Of a stretch of 64,000 nucleotides of DNA, positions 34,676-42,609 are shown piece after piece. The stretch comes from Arthrobacter sp. ISL-85 (GTDB taxonomy: Bacteria > Actinomycetota > Actinomycetes > Actinomycetales > Micrococcaceae). The notes below the pieces were generated by a model, which saw only the letters and a list, made by a program, of their open reading frames with translations, ran no database searches and was not told where the DNA came from. The stretch lies in the NCBI RefSeq assembly GCF_018613675.1, contig NZ_JAGGPQ010000016.1, forward strand, positions 248,001 through 312,000, written 5' to 3'. How positions within the stretch are numbered: the first letter of the stretch is position 1; every line of letters starts with the position of its first letter. The translations under genes were made by a program, and so were the position numbers.

Positions 34676-36025
34676 CTAGGACTTCAGCTTCGGCTTCACG
34701 TCCCGGTCGTAAATGCCCTGCAGCGTGCTCTTCAGGTCCGTCATGGTGGACTTGACGTCGCCCTGCTGGGTCAGGATTTTCGCGGCGGCCTTGGCCATCT
34801 CCTGGTCGGCGCCCGGCAGGAACACGCGGGCGTTGTCCTGGACCTTGGTGACCGCGAGCTGGTCCATGGCCGTCTTGATCTGCGGGGTCTTGGCCAGGAC
34901 TGCCGTCATGTCCGCGGACTTGCGGATGGGCATGTAACCGGTAGCGGCGGAGAACTCAGCGGTGCTTTCCGGTTGCGTGACGAAGTCCAGGAACATCCCG
35001 GCGGCGAGCTGTTCCTCCTTGGTGATGCCGCTGGGGATGCCGAGCCCCGCGCCGCCGGTGGGGCACACATTGGACTGCGCCTTGGGTCCGCCCGGCAGGA
35101 AACCCACCCCCACGTTGAACTTGGCCGATTTCAGGATCCCCAGCAGGGAACCGGTGGAGGAGATGGTGGTGGAGGTCAGGCCTGCGGAGAAGTCGTCCGC
35201 CGCCTCCTTGGACGAGACGCCCGCCCACTTGTCCTTGTAGATCGAGTCCTGGGCCCACTGCAGCGCCGCGACGGATTCGGCGGAGTCGCAGGTGATGTCC
35301 CATTGGTTGGACCATCCACCGCCCCAGCCCCACAGCATGTTTTGCAGCGTCCAGCCAGCGTAGCCGGCCAGCGCAGGGTAGATGTACGCGTACTGGGCGC
35401 CGGAGCTTGCCTTCAGCTTGGGCGCCCATTCGCCGAATTCCTGCCAGGTCTTCGGAGCACGGTCCGGGATGCCTGCTGCCGCGAAGTGGTCCTTGTTGTA
35501 GTAGAAGAGCGGTGTTGACCTGCCGTAGGGCAGCGCCCACTGCTTGCCGTCGTACTTGTAGTCATTGACCAGCGACTGCTGGAAGTCGTCCATCTTCATG
35601 TTCAGCTGCTTGGTCAGGCTGTCCACGGGGATGATGCTGCCGTTGGTGTAGTAGCGGAACCACCACACGTCGGAGAGGACAACAACACCGGGGAGGCCGG
35701 ACTTGGCTGCCTGGGCGGTCTGGAACTTCTGGGCGATTTCCTCGTAGTTTGCGCCGGCGGTGACCAGGTTGACGGCGATGCCCGGGTTCTTGGCCTGGAA
35801 TTTCTCGATCAGGCTCTTTTCCACGTCCTGCGACTGGCCGGGGTGGCTGGACCAGAAGTCGATCTTGGCCGCGGGCTTCACGCCGCTGAAGTCGATATCG
35901 GCGGCCTGGGACGTGGCCTGCCCGCCGCCACTTGTGGAGGGCCCGCCGCATGCGGCGAGTGCGGCGGCAGCGGCGGTGGCCCCTGCAAGGCCCAGGAAGT
36001 GCCTCCGGTCCAGGTGAAGTGTCAT
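34676..36025 (-). CDS. ABC transporter sugar-binding lipoprotein
   Basis: A 449-aa extracellular solute-binding protein (family 1). The N-terminus has twin arginines (DRRHFLGLAGA, residues 6-16) and a lipobox LAAC with C26, so it is probably a Tat-exported lipoprotein. The mature part has the family pattern (IDFWSSHPGQSQDVEKSLIE and WALPYGRSTPLFYYNKDHF). The tryptophan-rich WGWGGGW stretch suggests a sugar-binding pocket; the substrate is unknown, and glycerol-phosphate or oligosaccharides are possible. It lies downstream of its two permease genes. Confidence 0.9.
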   Translation of the reverse strand: MTLHLDRRHFLGLAGATAAAAALAACGGPSTSGGGQATSQAADIDFSGVKPAAKIDFWSSHPGQSQDVEKSLIEKFQAKNPGIAVNLVTAGANYEEIAQKFQTAQAAKSGLPGVVVLSDVWWFRYYTNGSIIPVDSLTKQLNMKMDDFQQSLVNDYKYDGKQWALPYGRSTPLFYYNKDHFAAAGIPDRAPKTWQEFGEWAPKLKASSGAQYAYIYPALAGYAGWTLQNMLWGWGGGWSNQWDITCDSAESVAALQWAQDSIYKDKWAGVSSKEAADDFSAGLTSTTISSTGSLLGILKSAKFNVGVGFLPGGPKAQSNVCPTGGAGLGIPSGITKEEQLAAGMFLDFVTQPESTAEFSAATGYMPIRKSADMTAVLAKTPQIKTAMDQLAVTKVQDNARVFLPGADQEMAKAAAKILTQQGDVKSTMTDLKSTLQGIYDRDVKPKLKS

Positions 36026-36099
36026 GACAGTTCCTTTCGGTTGTTGCCGGTGGAAGGTAGAAGTACGGGGGGGTGGGAAGTACGACGGCGGCCGGCAGG

Positions 36100-37020
36100 T
36101 CAGCCGGTCACGCTGCCTTGGGTGAGCCCCGCCACGATGTAGCGCTGCAGGGCCGCGAAGATGATCAGGATGGGAACGATGACCAGGACTGCCCCTGCCA
36201 TGAGGACGCCCCAGCCGGCGGCGTTGCTCTCATTGTTCTGCAGCAGCGTCAGCCCCACGGGAAGGGTCATGGTTTCCGGCCGGTCCGTGATGATCAGTGG
36301 CCAGATGTAGTCGTTCCATTCGGTCACGATGGTTACCAGGGCCACAGTGGCGATGGAGGGGACGGATACGGGGACCACGATCTGCCACAGCCGGCGCCAG
36401 TGTCCGGCGCCGTCCATCTCGGCCGATTCCAGGATGGAGGCGGGCAGGGTCCGGAAGTGCTGGCGCAGCAGGAACGTGCCGAACGCGGTGCCGAGGCCGG
36501 GGAGGATGATGCCCCACAGGGTGTTCTTTCCGCCGATCCCTGCGATCAGGATGAAGTTGGGCAGGATGGATACCTGCGGCGGCACCATGAGGGCCACCAG
36601 GATCAGCAGGAAAATGAAGTTCCGGAACGGGAAGCGGACAAAGACGAGGGCGTAGGCCGTCAGGATGGCCAGCAGCACCTTGATGGTGGCTCCGGCCAAC
36701 GTGACGATGGTGCTGTTCAGGAAGAACTGCCCAAACGGGACCGTGGTCATGGCGGTCCCGTAGTTCTCCAGGTTCAGGCTTTCCGGCAGGATCTTCAGGT
36801 CAGTGGTGACGATTTCCCCCGACTGCTTGAAGGAGCTGAGCACCATCCAGAGCAGGGGAAGGAACACCACCAGCGTGGCCACGAGCAGCGGCAGGTAGCC
36901 GCCCACCACGGTCTGGATGAGGTTCCGGCGCGAAAACGGCTGGTCACGGCGAAGGCCTGGGTCCGGTGGGGCGACAGCCGGGGCGGCGGGGTCCGGGCTC
37001 ACCGGTGATAGGGAGGTCAC
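36100..37020 (-). CDS. ABC transporter permease, MalG/UgpE type
   Basis: A 306-aa membrane protein with about six hydrophobic segments. The EAA loop, ESAEMDGAGHWRRLWQIVVP, contacts the ATPase. A proline-rich cytoplasmic N-terminus (residues 1-25) precedes TM1. It overlaps the upstream permease by 4 bases. No ATPase gene is in the operon, so a shared MsiK-type ATPase elsewhere is likely. Confidence 0.92.
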   Translation of the reverse strand: MTSLSPVSPDPAAPAVAPPDPGLRRDQPFSRRNLIQTVVGGYLPLLVATLVVFLPLLWMVLSSFKQSGEIVTTDLKILPESLNLENYGTAMTTVPFGQFFLNSTIVTLAGATIKVLLAILTAYALVFVRFPFRNFIFLLILVALMVPPQVSILPNFILIAGIGGKNTLWGIILPGLGTAFGTFLLRQHFRTLPASILESAEMDGAGHWRRLWQIVVPVSVPSIATVALVTIVTEWNDYIWPLIITDRPETMTLPVGLTLLQNNESNAAGWGVLMAGAVLVIVPILIIFAALQRYIVAGLTQGSVTG

Positions 37021-37976
37021 GAGTAATGCACCTTTCGTTCCACGAACCGCAGCTGGAGCACGGTGATCACCAGGAGGATGGCGAACAGGACCACGGAAAT
37101 GGCTGCAGAGTAGCCGGCCCTGTTGTAGGCGCCGAAGGCCTGGAGGTATGCCTCGTAAATCAACGTGCTGGTGCCGGTGCCCAGTGGTGTCATGATCCGG
37201 ATGAGGTCGAAGGCCTGCAGCGAGCTGAGCATGGTGGTGATCAGCAGGAAGAACGTGGTGGGGGAGAGCAGCGGCAGCGAGATGCTGACGAAGCGCCGGA
37301 ACCCGTTGGCACCGTCAAGGGACGCCGCCTCCATGACGTCCTGCGGAAGGGACTGGAGCCCGGCGAGGTACACCACGGCGCAGTAGCCCAGGTTCTTCCA
37401 GACGTAGACCAGGATCACCATGACCAGGGACAGTTGGGGATCGTTGATCCATTGCGGGCTCTGCTGTCCCAAGCCCCTGAGCAGCCAGGCCAGGACGCCA
37501 TAGCCGGGGTCGAAGATGAACAACCACACCAGGCCCACACCCACGCCGGAGAGGACGTAGGGGGCAAAGACGGCGGAGCGGGCGAAGGTGGTGCCGCGGA
37601 CCTTCGCGTTCAGGGCCAGCGCCACCAGGAGTCCCAGCACCATTGAGCCGCCCACCGTGACCACGGTGAACACTGCCGTAGTCCCCAGGACTTTCGGCGC
37701 ATCGTTGCTGGTGAAGAAGGTGACGTAGTTGGAGAATCCAACCACGGTGGCGGTGGGCGAACCCAGGGTCCAGTCCAGCGTGGAGTAGTACATGTTGCTG
37801 AACAGCGGGCGGTAGGTGAAGACGGCGATCAGCACCAGGTTGGGCAACGCCATGGCAAGGAAAACCAGGAAATCGCGGCGGCTCCGTGCGGTCCACCGCC
37901 GTCGTGGAACTTTCGCTGGGTGTCCCGGAGGCCTTTTGGGTTTGGCGTTGGGGTGTGGGGCGAGTTGACGGGTCAT
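37017..37976 (-). CDS. ABC transporter permease, MalF/UgpA type
   Basis: A 319-aa membrane protein starting at ATG 37976 behind GGGAGAG. The Arg/Pro-rich N-terminus is followed by six hydrophobic segments and an EAA loop, EAASLDGANGFRRFVSISLP. It pairs with the next permease to form the channel of a CUT1-type importer. First gene of the three-gene operon, divergent from the P1 peptidase; the 215-base interval between them shows no obvious sugar-regulator dyad. Confidence 0.92.
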   Translation of the reverse strand: MTRQLAPHPNAKPKRPPGHPAKVPRRRWTARSRRDFLVFLAMALPNLVLIAVFTYRPLFSNMYYSTLDWTLGSPTATVVGFSNYVTFFTSNDAPKVLGTTAVFTVVTVGGSMVLGLLVALALNAKVRGTTFARSAVFAPYVLSGVGVGLVWLFIFDPGYGVLAWLLRGLGQQSPQWINDPQLSLVMVILVYVWKNLGYCAVVYLAGLQSLPQDVMEAASLDGANGFRRFVSISLPLLSPTTFFLLITTMLSSLQAFDLIRIMTPLGTGTSTLIYEAYLQAFGAYNRAGYSAAISVVLFAILLVITVLQLRFVERKVHYS

Positions 37977-38191
37977 GCGTGTCTCTCCCGGGTTGGGAGC
38001 CTGCTCGTGGCGGGCCCTGGCTTGATCTAGGGACTACTACACCAGACCGTCAGGGGGCTGAAACCCGCATATGCCCTTGCCAGGGAACTGTTATCCAAGG
38101 CTTCGTCGCCCGTTAACGCTGTGTTGAATGCAGTCTCGCATAAAGTTCGCCGTTCCGGCAGGGGCGCGCCAGCAGAGGGGACAATAGGGGC

Positions 38192-39196
38192 ATGGGAACC
38201 ATTACCGACGTCGCGGGTATCCGCGTGGGCCACGTCCAGAAGGACACTGACGGCTGGCTGACAGGCGTCACCGTTGTCCTGCCGCCGACGGGCACGGTGG
38301 GCTCGGTGGATGTGCAGGGCGGCGGGCCGGCCACGCATGAAACAGACGCCCTTGATCCCACCACACTGGTCAGCACTGTGGACGCAGTGGTCCTCACGGG
38401 CGGCAGCGCCTACGGCCTGGCCTCCGCTGCCGGCGCCCAGCGCTGGTGCGAGGAGAACGGCCGCGGCTTCGCCGTGCCCGGGGGAGTGGTGCCCATCGTC
38501 CCCGCCGCCGCGATCTTTGATCTGGGCAGGGGAGGCGACTTTTCCGCACGGCCGACGCCGGACATGGGCTACGCGGCAACGGCGGCCGCGGCCGCACAAA
38601 AGGAAGGGCATGACGTCGGACGCGGCAACGTGGGTGCCGGCACCGGCGCAGTCATCGGCCGGACGTACAAAGGCGGAGTAGGGACGGCCTCGGTCACGCT
38701 GGAGAATGGGGTTGTCGTCGGAGCAATCGCAGTCGTGAATGCCCTCGGTCTGCCAGTGTCCCTGCCGGGGAATCACGAACCCTCCGCGCGCTCGGTCGTT
38801 CCGCCCCACGAGCCCCCTAACCTCGCAAGCTCGGCCAGGGAACCCGGCTCGCGTGGGCCCACCTTAGACGTTCCCTTTAACACCACTCTTGTCGTTGTCG
38901 CTACAAACGCCGTTCTGGATGTCGCCGAGTGCAGGCGGACTGCCTCTGCTTCCCATGCCGGGATTGCCCGTGCTTTGAATCCGAGCCATACCCTGGCTGA
39001 CGGGGACACTGTCTTTTGTTTGTCTACCCAGGCCGGTGCGCTCGACCGCTCGGACGACGCTGCCCGGCAGCTCAGCCTTATTACGCTGCAAAGTGCGGCA
39101 GCCGACGTCGTCCGTTTGGCCATCCTTGACGGTGTGGCCGCGGCTGTTGCAGTGAGCACTCCGGCTGCTGAATATGGTGCGTACGGCACCGCGTAG
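38192..39196 (+). CDS. P1-family peptidase (DmpA-like aminopeptidase/amidase)
   Basis: A 334-aa N-terminal-nucleophile hydrolase. GIRVGHVQKDTDGWLTGVTV, LTGGSAYGLASAAG and GNVGAGTGAVIG are typical of the DmpA/BapA family, which self-cleaves to alpha and beta chains. The cleavage site is probably N230/T231 in FNTTLVVVATNA, making T231 the nucleophile. Residues ~195-224 are a Pro/Ser/Arg-rich insertion encoded by a palindromic segment (38805-38857). Right after it, codon usage changes (T-ending codons, a TTA leucine at 38864), suggesting a mosaic gene. Substrate unknown. Confidence 0.88.
   Translation: MGTITDVAGIRVGHVQKDTDGWLTGVTVVLPPTGTVGSVDVQGGGPATHETDALDPTTLVSTVDAVVLTGGSAYGLASAAGAQRWCEENGRGFAVPGGVVPIVPAAAIFDLGRGGDFSARPTPDMGYAATAAAAAQKEGHDVGRGNVGAGTGAVIGRTYKGGVGTASVTLENGVVVGAIAVVNALGLPVSLPGNHEPSARSVVPPHEPPNLASSAREPGSRGPTLDVPFNTTLVVVATNAVLDVAECRRTASASHAGIARALNPSHTLADGDTVFCLSTQAGALDRSDDAARQLSLITLQSAAADVVRLAILDGVAAAVAVSTPAAEYGAYGTA
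38805..38857. repeat. Palindromic insertion within the P1 peptidase gene
   Basis: CCCACGAGCC (38805-38814) and GGCTCGCGTGGG (38846-38857) are inverted with one extra base. The spacer, CCCTAACCTCGCAAGCTCGG and on, looks non-coding in style although the frame stays open. It may be a dispersed palindromic element; that needs genome-wide copies to prove. Confidence 0.4.
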
Positions 39197-39367
39197 GCTA
39201 CTATGGCCGATTTAACTTTTACCCGCCAACAGGGTAGTGTTGCTTGTTGGTTGTCTGGACTGCCACGCCCTTTTGGGCCTGGAGCTGGCAATCGATCCAA
39301 CAAAAACGTTCGTGGTCATGCCCGGTGCTATCCGGCGGGGCTGCGGCAACAACAGTTAGCGGAGGGT

Positions 39368-39589
39368 ATGGCCAAGAAGGACGGGGTCATTGAGATCGAA
39401 GGCGTTGTGACCGAGGCGCTGCCTAACGCGATGTTTCGCGTTGAGCTCACCAACAAGCACATCGTTCTGGCACACATCTCTGGAAAGATGCGTCAGCACT
39501 ACATCCGAATCCTCCCTGAGGACCGCGTAGTGGTGGAGCTGAGCCCGTACGACCTCACCCGTGGTCGTATCGTCTACCGCTACAAGTAA
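39368..39589 (+). CDS. infA: Translation initiation factor IF-1
   Basis: A 73-aa single S1/OB-fold protein, opening [20 protein letters not shown] and ending [11 protein letters not shown]. It occupies the 30S A site during initiation. ATG 39368 follows GGAGGGT; upstream in-frame starts are rejected because the family N-terminus begins here. First gene of the infA-rpmJ-rpsM-rpsK-rpoA-rplQ cluster. Confidence 0.97.
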   Translation: MAKKDGVIEIEGVVTEALPNAMFRVELTNKHIVLAHISGKMRQHYIRILPEDRVVVELSPYDLTRGRIVYRYK

Positions 39590-39660
39590 ATTGCTGGGCG
39601 GCGGCAGCGCAAGCTGACTGCTGTTCCAGTTGACCAACTGCTACACGCAAAGGGAATGCC

Positions 39661-39774
39661 ATGAAGGTCAAGCCGAGCGTCAAGCAGATCTGCGAAAAGT
39701 GCAAAGTGATCCGCCGTAATGGCCGGGTCATGGTGATCTGCGAGAACCCGCGCCACAAGCAGCGCCAGGGCTAA
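39661..39774 (+). CDS. rpmJ: 50S ribosomal protein L36
   Basis: A 37-aa protein, [20 protein letters not shown] then [17 protein letters not shown]. The zinc ligands C11, C14, C27 and H32 are all present (the C+ form). AAAGGGAA precedes the ATG. It lies 71 bases after infA, as in most bacteria. Confidence 0.97.
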   Translation: MKVKPSVKQICEKCKVIRRNGRVMVICENPRHKQRQG

Positions 39775-39794
39775 TTTCCTTCCCTGAAGGAAAT
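39774..39794 (+). other. Hairpin after rpmJ
   Basis: ATTTCCTTC (39774-39782) pairs perfectly with GAAGGAAAT (39786-39794). It lacks a U-tract. It marks the infA-rpmJ/rpsM boundary and may be a processing site. Confidence 0.5.
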
Positions 39795-39880
39795 CCTGGG
39801 TTGCTAACCCACGCAAGTAAATAAAGGCAGCACAAGCTGATCTGGAACATTGAGCTCGAAAGAGTCCGGACAGCTAACCC

Positions 39881-39937
39881 CCGGTCGGAGGCTGGGGCCG
39901 CACGCTACGTGCGGGTGTACTGCCTACGACCTCCGGT
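39881..39937 (+). promoter_or_regulatory. Structured leader before rpsM
   Basis: CCGCACG (39898-39904) pairs with CGTGCGG (39908-39914) as an inner stem, and CGGAGG (39886-39891) can pair with CCTCCG (39930-39935) as an outer stem. It ends just before the ribosome site AAGGAG (39943-39948), so folding could affect rpsM translation. Confidence 0.45.
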
Positions 39938-39958
39938 TTATCAAGGAGTTCTGCCACT

Positions 39959-40333
39959 ATGGCTCGTCTCGCTGGCGTAGACATTCCCCGCGAAAAGCGG
40001 CTGGAAATTGCGCTTACTTACATCTACGGCGTGGGCAAGACCCGTGCACACGAAACCCTGGCTGCCACTGGCATCAGCGCTGACGTCCGCGTCAAGGACC
40101 TGACTGACGCCCAGTTGGTTGAGCTGCGTGACTACATCGAAGGCAACTACAAGGTTGAGGGTGACCTTCGCCGCGAAGTAGCAGCTGATATCCGCCGCAA
40201 GGTTGAAATCGGCAGCTACGAAGGTATTCGCCACCGTAAGGGCCTCCCGGTCCGCGGGCAGCGTACCAAGACCAACGCCCGTACCCGCAAGGGTCCGAAG
40301 CGCACGGTCGCAGGCAAGAAGAAGGCCCGTTAA
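39959..40333 (+). CDS. rpsM: 30S ribosomal protein S13
   Basis: A 124-aa protein with [34 protein letters not shown] and the basic tail [20 protein letters not shown]. It is at the 30S head and forms bridges with L5. AAGGAG lies upstream of ATG 39959. Confidence 0.97.
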   Translation: MARLAGVDIPREKRLEIALTYIYGVGKTRAHETLAATGISADVRVKDLTDAQLVELRDYIEGNYKVEGDLRREVAADIRRKVEIGSYEGIRHRKGLPVRGQRTKTNARTRKGPKRTVAGKKKAR

Positions 40334-40387
40334 AATCCCGGCCGGGATTTACGGAACTTTCCCCAATAACTTTCTGTAGGAGAAAAA

Positions 40388-40789
40388 ATGCCCCCGAAGA
40401 CTCGTGGCGCGGTTCGCAAGCCGCGTAAGAAGGACAAGAAGAATATCGCGCTTGGCCAGGCGCACATCAAGAGCACCTTTAACAACACCATCGTTTCCAT
40501 CACGGATCCGAGCGGCGCTGTTATTTCCTGGGCTTCCTCCGGTGAGGTTGGCTTCAAGGGCTCGCGCAAGTCCACCCCGTTCGCTGCCCAGATGGCTGCC
40601 GAAGCCGCTGCCAAGCGTGCGCAGGAGCACGGCATGCGCAAGGTAGACGTTTTCGTCAAGGGACCGGGTTCCGGACGCGAGACCGCAATCCGTTCGCTGC
40701 AGGCCGCAGGGCTCGAGGTTGGCTCCATCCAGGACGTCACCCCCGCAGCGCACAACGGCTGCCGCCCGCCGAAGCGCCGCCGCGTCTAA
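40388..40789 (+). CDS. rpsK: 30S ribosomal protein S11
   Basis: A 133-aa protein. Conserved blocks are [40 protein letters not shown] and the C-terminal [12 protein letters not shown]. It shapes the platform at the E site. GTAGGAG precedes ATG 40388. rpsD, usual next in actinobacteria, is absent. Confidence 0.97.
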   Translation: MPPKTRGAVRKPRKKDKKNIALGQAHIKSTFNNTIVSITDPSGAVISWASSGEVGFKGSRKSTPFAAQMAAEAAAKRAQEHGMRKVDVFVKGPGSGRETAIRSLQAAGLEVGSIQDVTPAAHNGCRPPKRRRV

Positions 40790-40807
40790 TTCTTTTCCGC
40801 AGCAGGA

Positions 40808-40839
40808 GCTTGCCCGGGCCAGCGATGGTCCGGGCAAGC
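40808..40839 (+). other. Strong hairpin between rpsK and rpoA
   Basis: GCTTGCCCGGGCC (40808-40820) pairs with GGTCCGGGCAAGC (40827-40839) over 13 bp with one GT pair, loop AGCGAT. No clean U-tract follows, so it is more likely attenuating or processing than terminating; rpoA lies 80 bases on. Confidence 0.6.
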
Positions 40840-40885
40840 CCAGCGCGTTAAGTCTTCAGACCGAATTTCCACCACCTGTGTTGCG

Positions 40886-40896
40886 TCATATAGCGG
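40886..40896 (+). promoter_or_regulatory. TCATATAGCGG motif before rpoA
   Basis: Third copy of the 11-mer found twice before rpoB; here and at 5648 it extends to GTCATATAGCGGA. It ends 23 bases before the rpoA start. TTTCCA lies 17 bases before TATAGC, so a weak promoter is one reading. Confidence 0.5.
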
Positions 40897-40919
40897 ATGC
40901 TCGCCGAAAGGAAACCTAA

Positions 40920-41930
40920 GTGCTCATTGCACAGCGCCCCACCCTCTCCGAAGAGGTAGTCTCCGAAAACCGTTCGCGTTTCATCATTGAACCGCTGGAA
41001 CCGGGCTTCGGCTACACCCTCGGAAACTCCCTCCGCCGTACCCTGCTCTCCTCCATCCCCGGTGCTGCCGTAACCAGCATCCGGATCGATGGTGTGCTGC
41101 ACGAGTTCACCACGGTTCCGGGTGTCAAGGAAGATGTCACCGAGATCATCCTTAACATCAAGAGCCTGTCGGTTTCCTCCGAGCACGACGAGCCCGTCGT
41201 GGCTTACCTGCGCAAGCAGGGCCCCGGAGTCGTCACCGCCGCGGACATCGCTCCGCCGGCCGGCGTCGAATTCCACAACCCGGATCTGCACATTGCCACG
41301 CTGAACTCGAAGGGCAAGTTCGAACTCGAACTGACCATCGAGCGCGGCCGCGGCTACGTTTCGGCAGCTCAGAACAAGTCCGGCGACGCAGAGATCGGCC
41401 GTATCCCGGTCGACTCCATCTACTCGCCGGTGCTGAAGGTTACTTTCCGCGTGGAAGCAACCCGTGTTGAGCAGCGCACCGACTTCGACAAGCTGATTGT
41501 CGACGTCGAGACCAAGCAGGCCATCGCCCCGCGCGATGCCGTTGCTTCCGCAGGCACCACCCTGGTGGAACTGTTCGGTCTGGCCCGTGAGCTGAACACC
41601 GCAGCTGAAGGTATCGAGATCGGCCCGTCGCCCACCGACGCTGCCCTGGCAGCCGACATGGCACTGCCGATCGAGGATCTGGACCTCACCGTCCGTTCCT
41701 ACAACTGCCTCAAGCGTGAGGGCATCCACACCGTGGGTGAACTCGTTGCACGTTCCGAGGCTGACCTGATGGACATCCGCAACTTCGGTGCCAAGTCCAT
41801 TGACGAGGTCAAGGCAAAGCTGGTTGAACTGGGCCTGTCCCTCAAGGACTCGCCTCCCGGTTTTGACCTCGCAGCACGCGCCGCAGCAATCGAAGAGGAC
41901 GACGCCGCCTTCGGCGACGACGAACTCTAA
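40920..41930 (+). CDS. rpoA: DNA-directed RNA polymerase subunit alpha
   Basis: A 336-aa protein from GTG 40920 behind GAAAGGA. The N-terminal dimerisation domain has [20 protein letters not shown]. The C-terminal domain has [20 protein letters not shown] and [20 protein letters not shown], which bind UP elements and activators. It nucleates RNA polymerase assembly. An acidic tail ends the protein. Confidence 0.98.
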
Positions 41931-41998
41931 ACCAGACCTTGGCCGGCGGGCAGCACCACGGGGTGCCGCCCACGGCTTCCACATGAGGAGAAACAATT

Positions 41999-42577
41999 AT
42001 GCCTACCCCCACTAAGGGTCCGCGCCTCGGCGGCGGCCCGGCTCACGAGCGCCTCATGCTCGCGAACCTGGCAGCAGCACTGTTCGAGCACAAGCGGATC
42101 ACCACCACGGTGACCAAGGCCAAGCGCCTTAAGCCGTACGCAGAGCGCCTGGTGACCTTCGCCAAGCGCGGCGACCTCGCTTCCCGCCGCCGCGTGCTCG
42201 GCCTGATCAGCAACAAGGGCGTCGTCCACGAGCTGTTCACCGACATCGCGCAGGCTGTGGAGAACCGCGACGGCGGCTACACCCGAATCACCAAGATCGG
42301 CAACCGCAAGGGCGACAACGCTCCCATGGCTGTTATCGAACTGGTCCTCGAGCCGGTTTCCGCCAAGCAGGCCGTGGTAGCCGAGGCTACCCAGGCTGCT
42401 GCGAAGGCTGCTCCGGCCGCTCCTGCCGCCGAGGAAGCTCCCGCCGAAGAGGCTCCGGCCGCCGAGGAAGCCCTGGCTCCCGAGACGGTCGCCGCTGAAG
42501 AAGCTGCAACCGAAGAGGCTCCGGCCGCTGAGGAAGCTGCCGAAGCTCCGGCTGCCGAGGAGAAGGACGCGAAGTAA
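41999..42577 (+). CDS. rplQ: 50S ribosomal protein L17, with long acidic tail
   Basis: The L17 core is residues 1-120 ([40 protein letters not shown]). The full length is 192 aa because of an Ala/Glu/Pro repeat tail ([16 protein letters not shown] type) of about 65 residues. L17 lies at the 50S tunnel-exit side. GAGGAGA precedes ATG 41999. Its terminator overlaps the start of the truA frame. Confidence 0.96.
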   Translation: MPTPTKGPRLGGGPAHERLMLANLAAALFEHKRITTTVTKAKRLKPYAERLVTFAKRGDLASRRRVLGLISNKGVVHELFTDIAQAVENRDGGYTRITKIGNRKGDNAPMAVIELVLEPVSAKQAVVAEATQAAAKAAPAAPAAEEAPAEEAPAAEEALAPETVAAEEAATEEAPAAEEAAEAPAAEEKDAK

Positions 42578-42596
42578 TTCGCTGATTCTCTTCGCA

Positions 42597-42602
42597 TAGA
42601 CT
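42597..42602 (+). promoter_or_regulatory. Candidate -10 box for a leaderless truA mRNA
   Basis: TAGACT ends seven bases before GTG 42610, so transcription would begin at or next to the start codon. No good -35 is visible. The same geometry occurs at glmM. Confidence 0.4.
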
Positions 42603-42609
42603 TAGGTCT

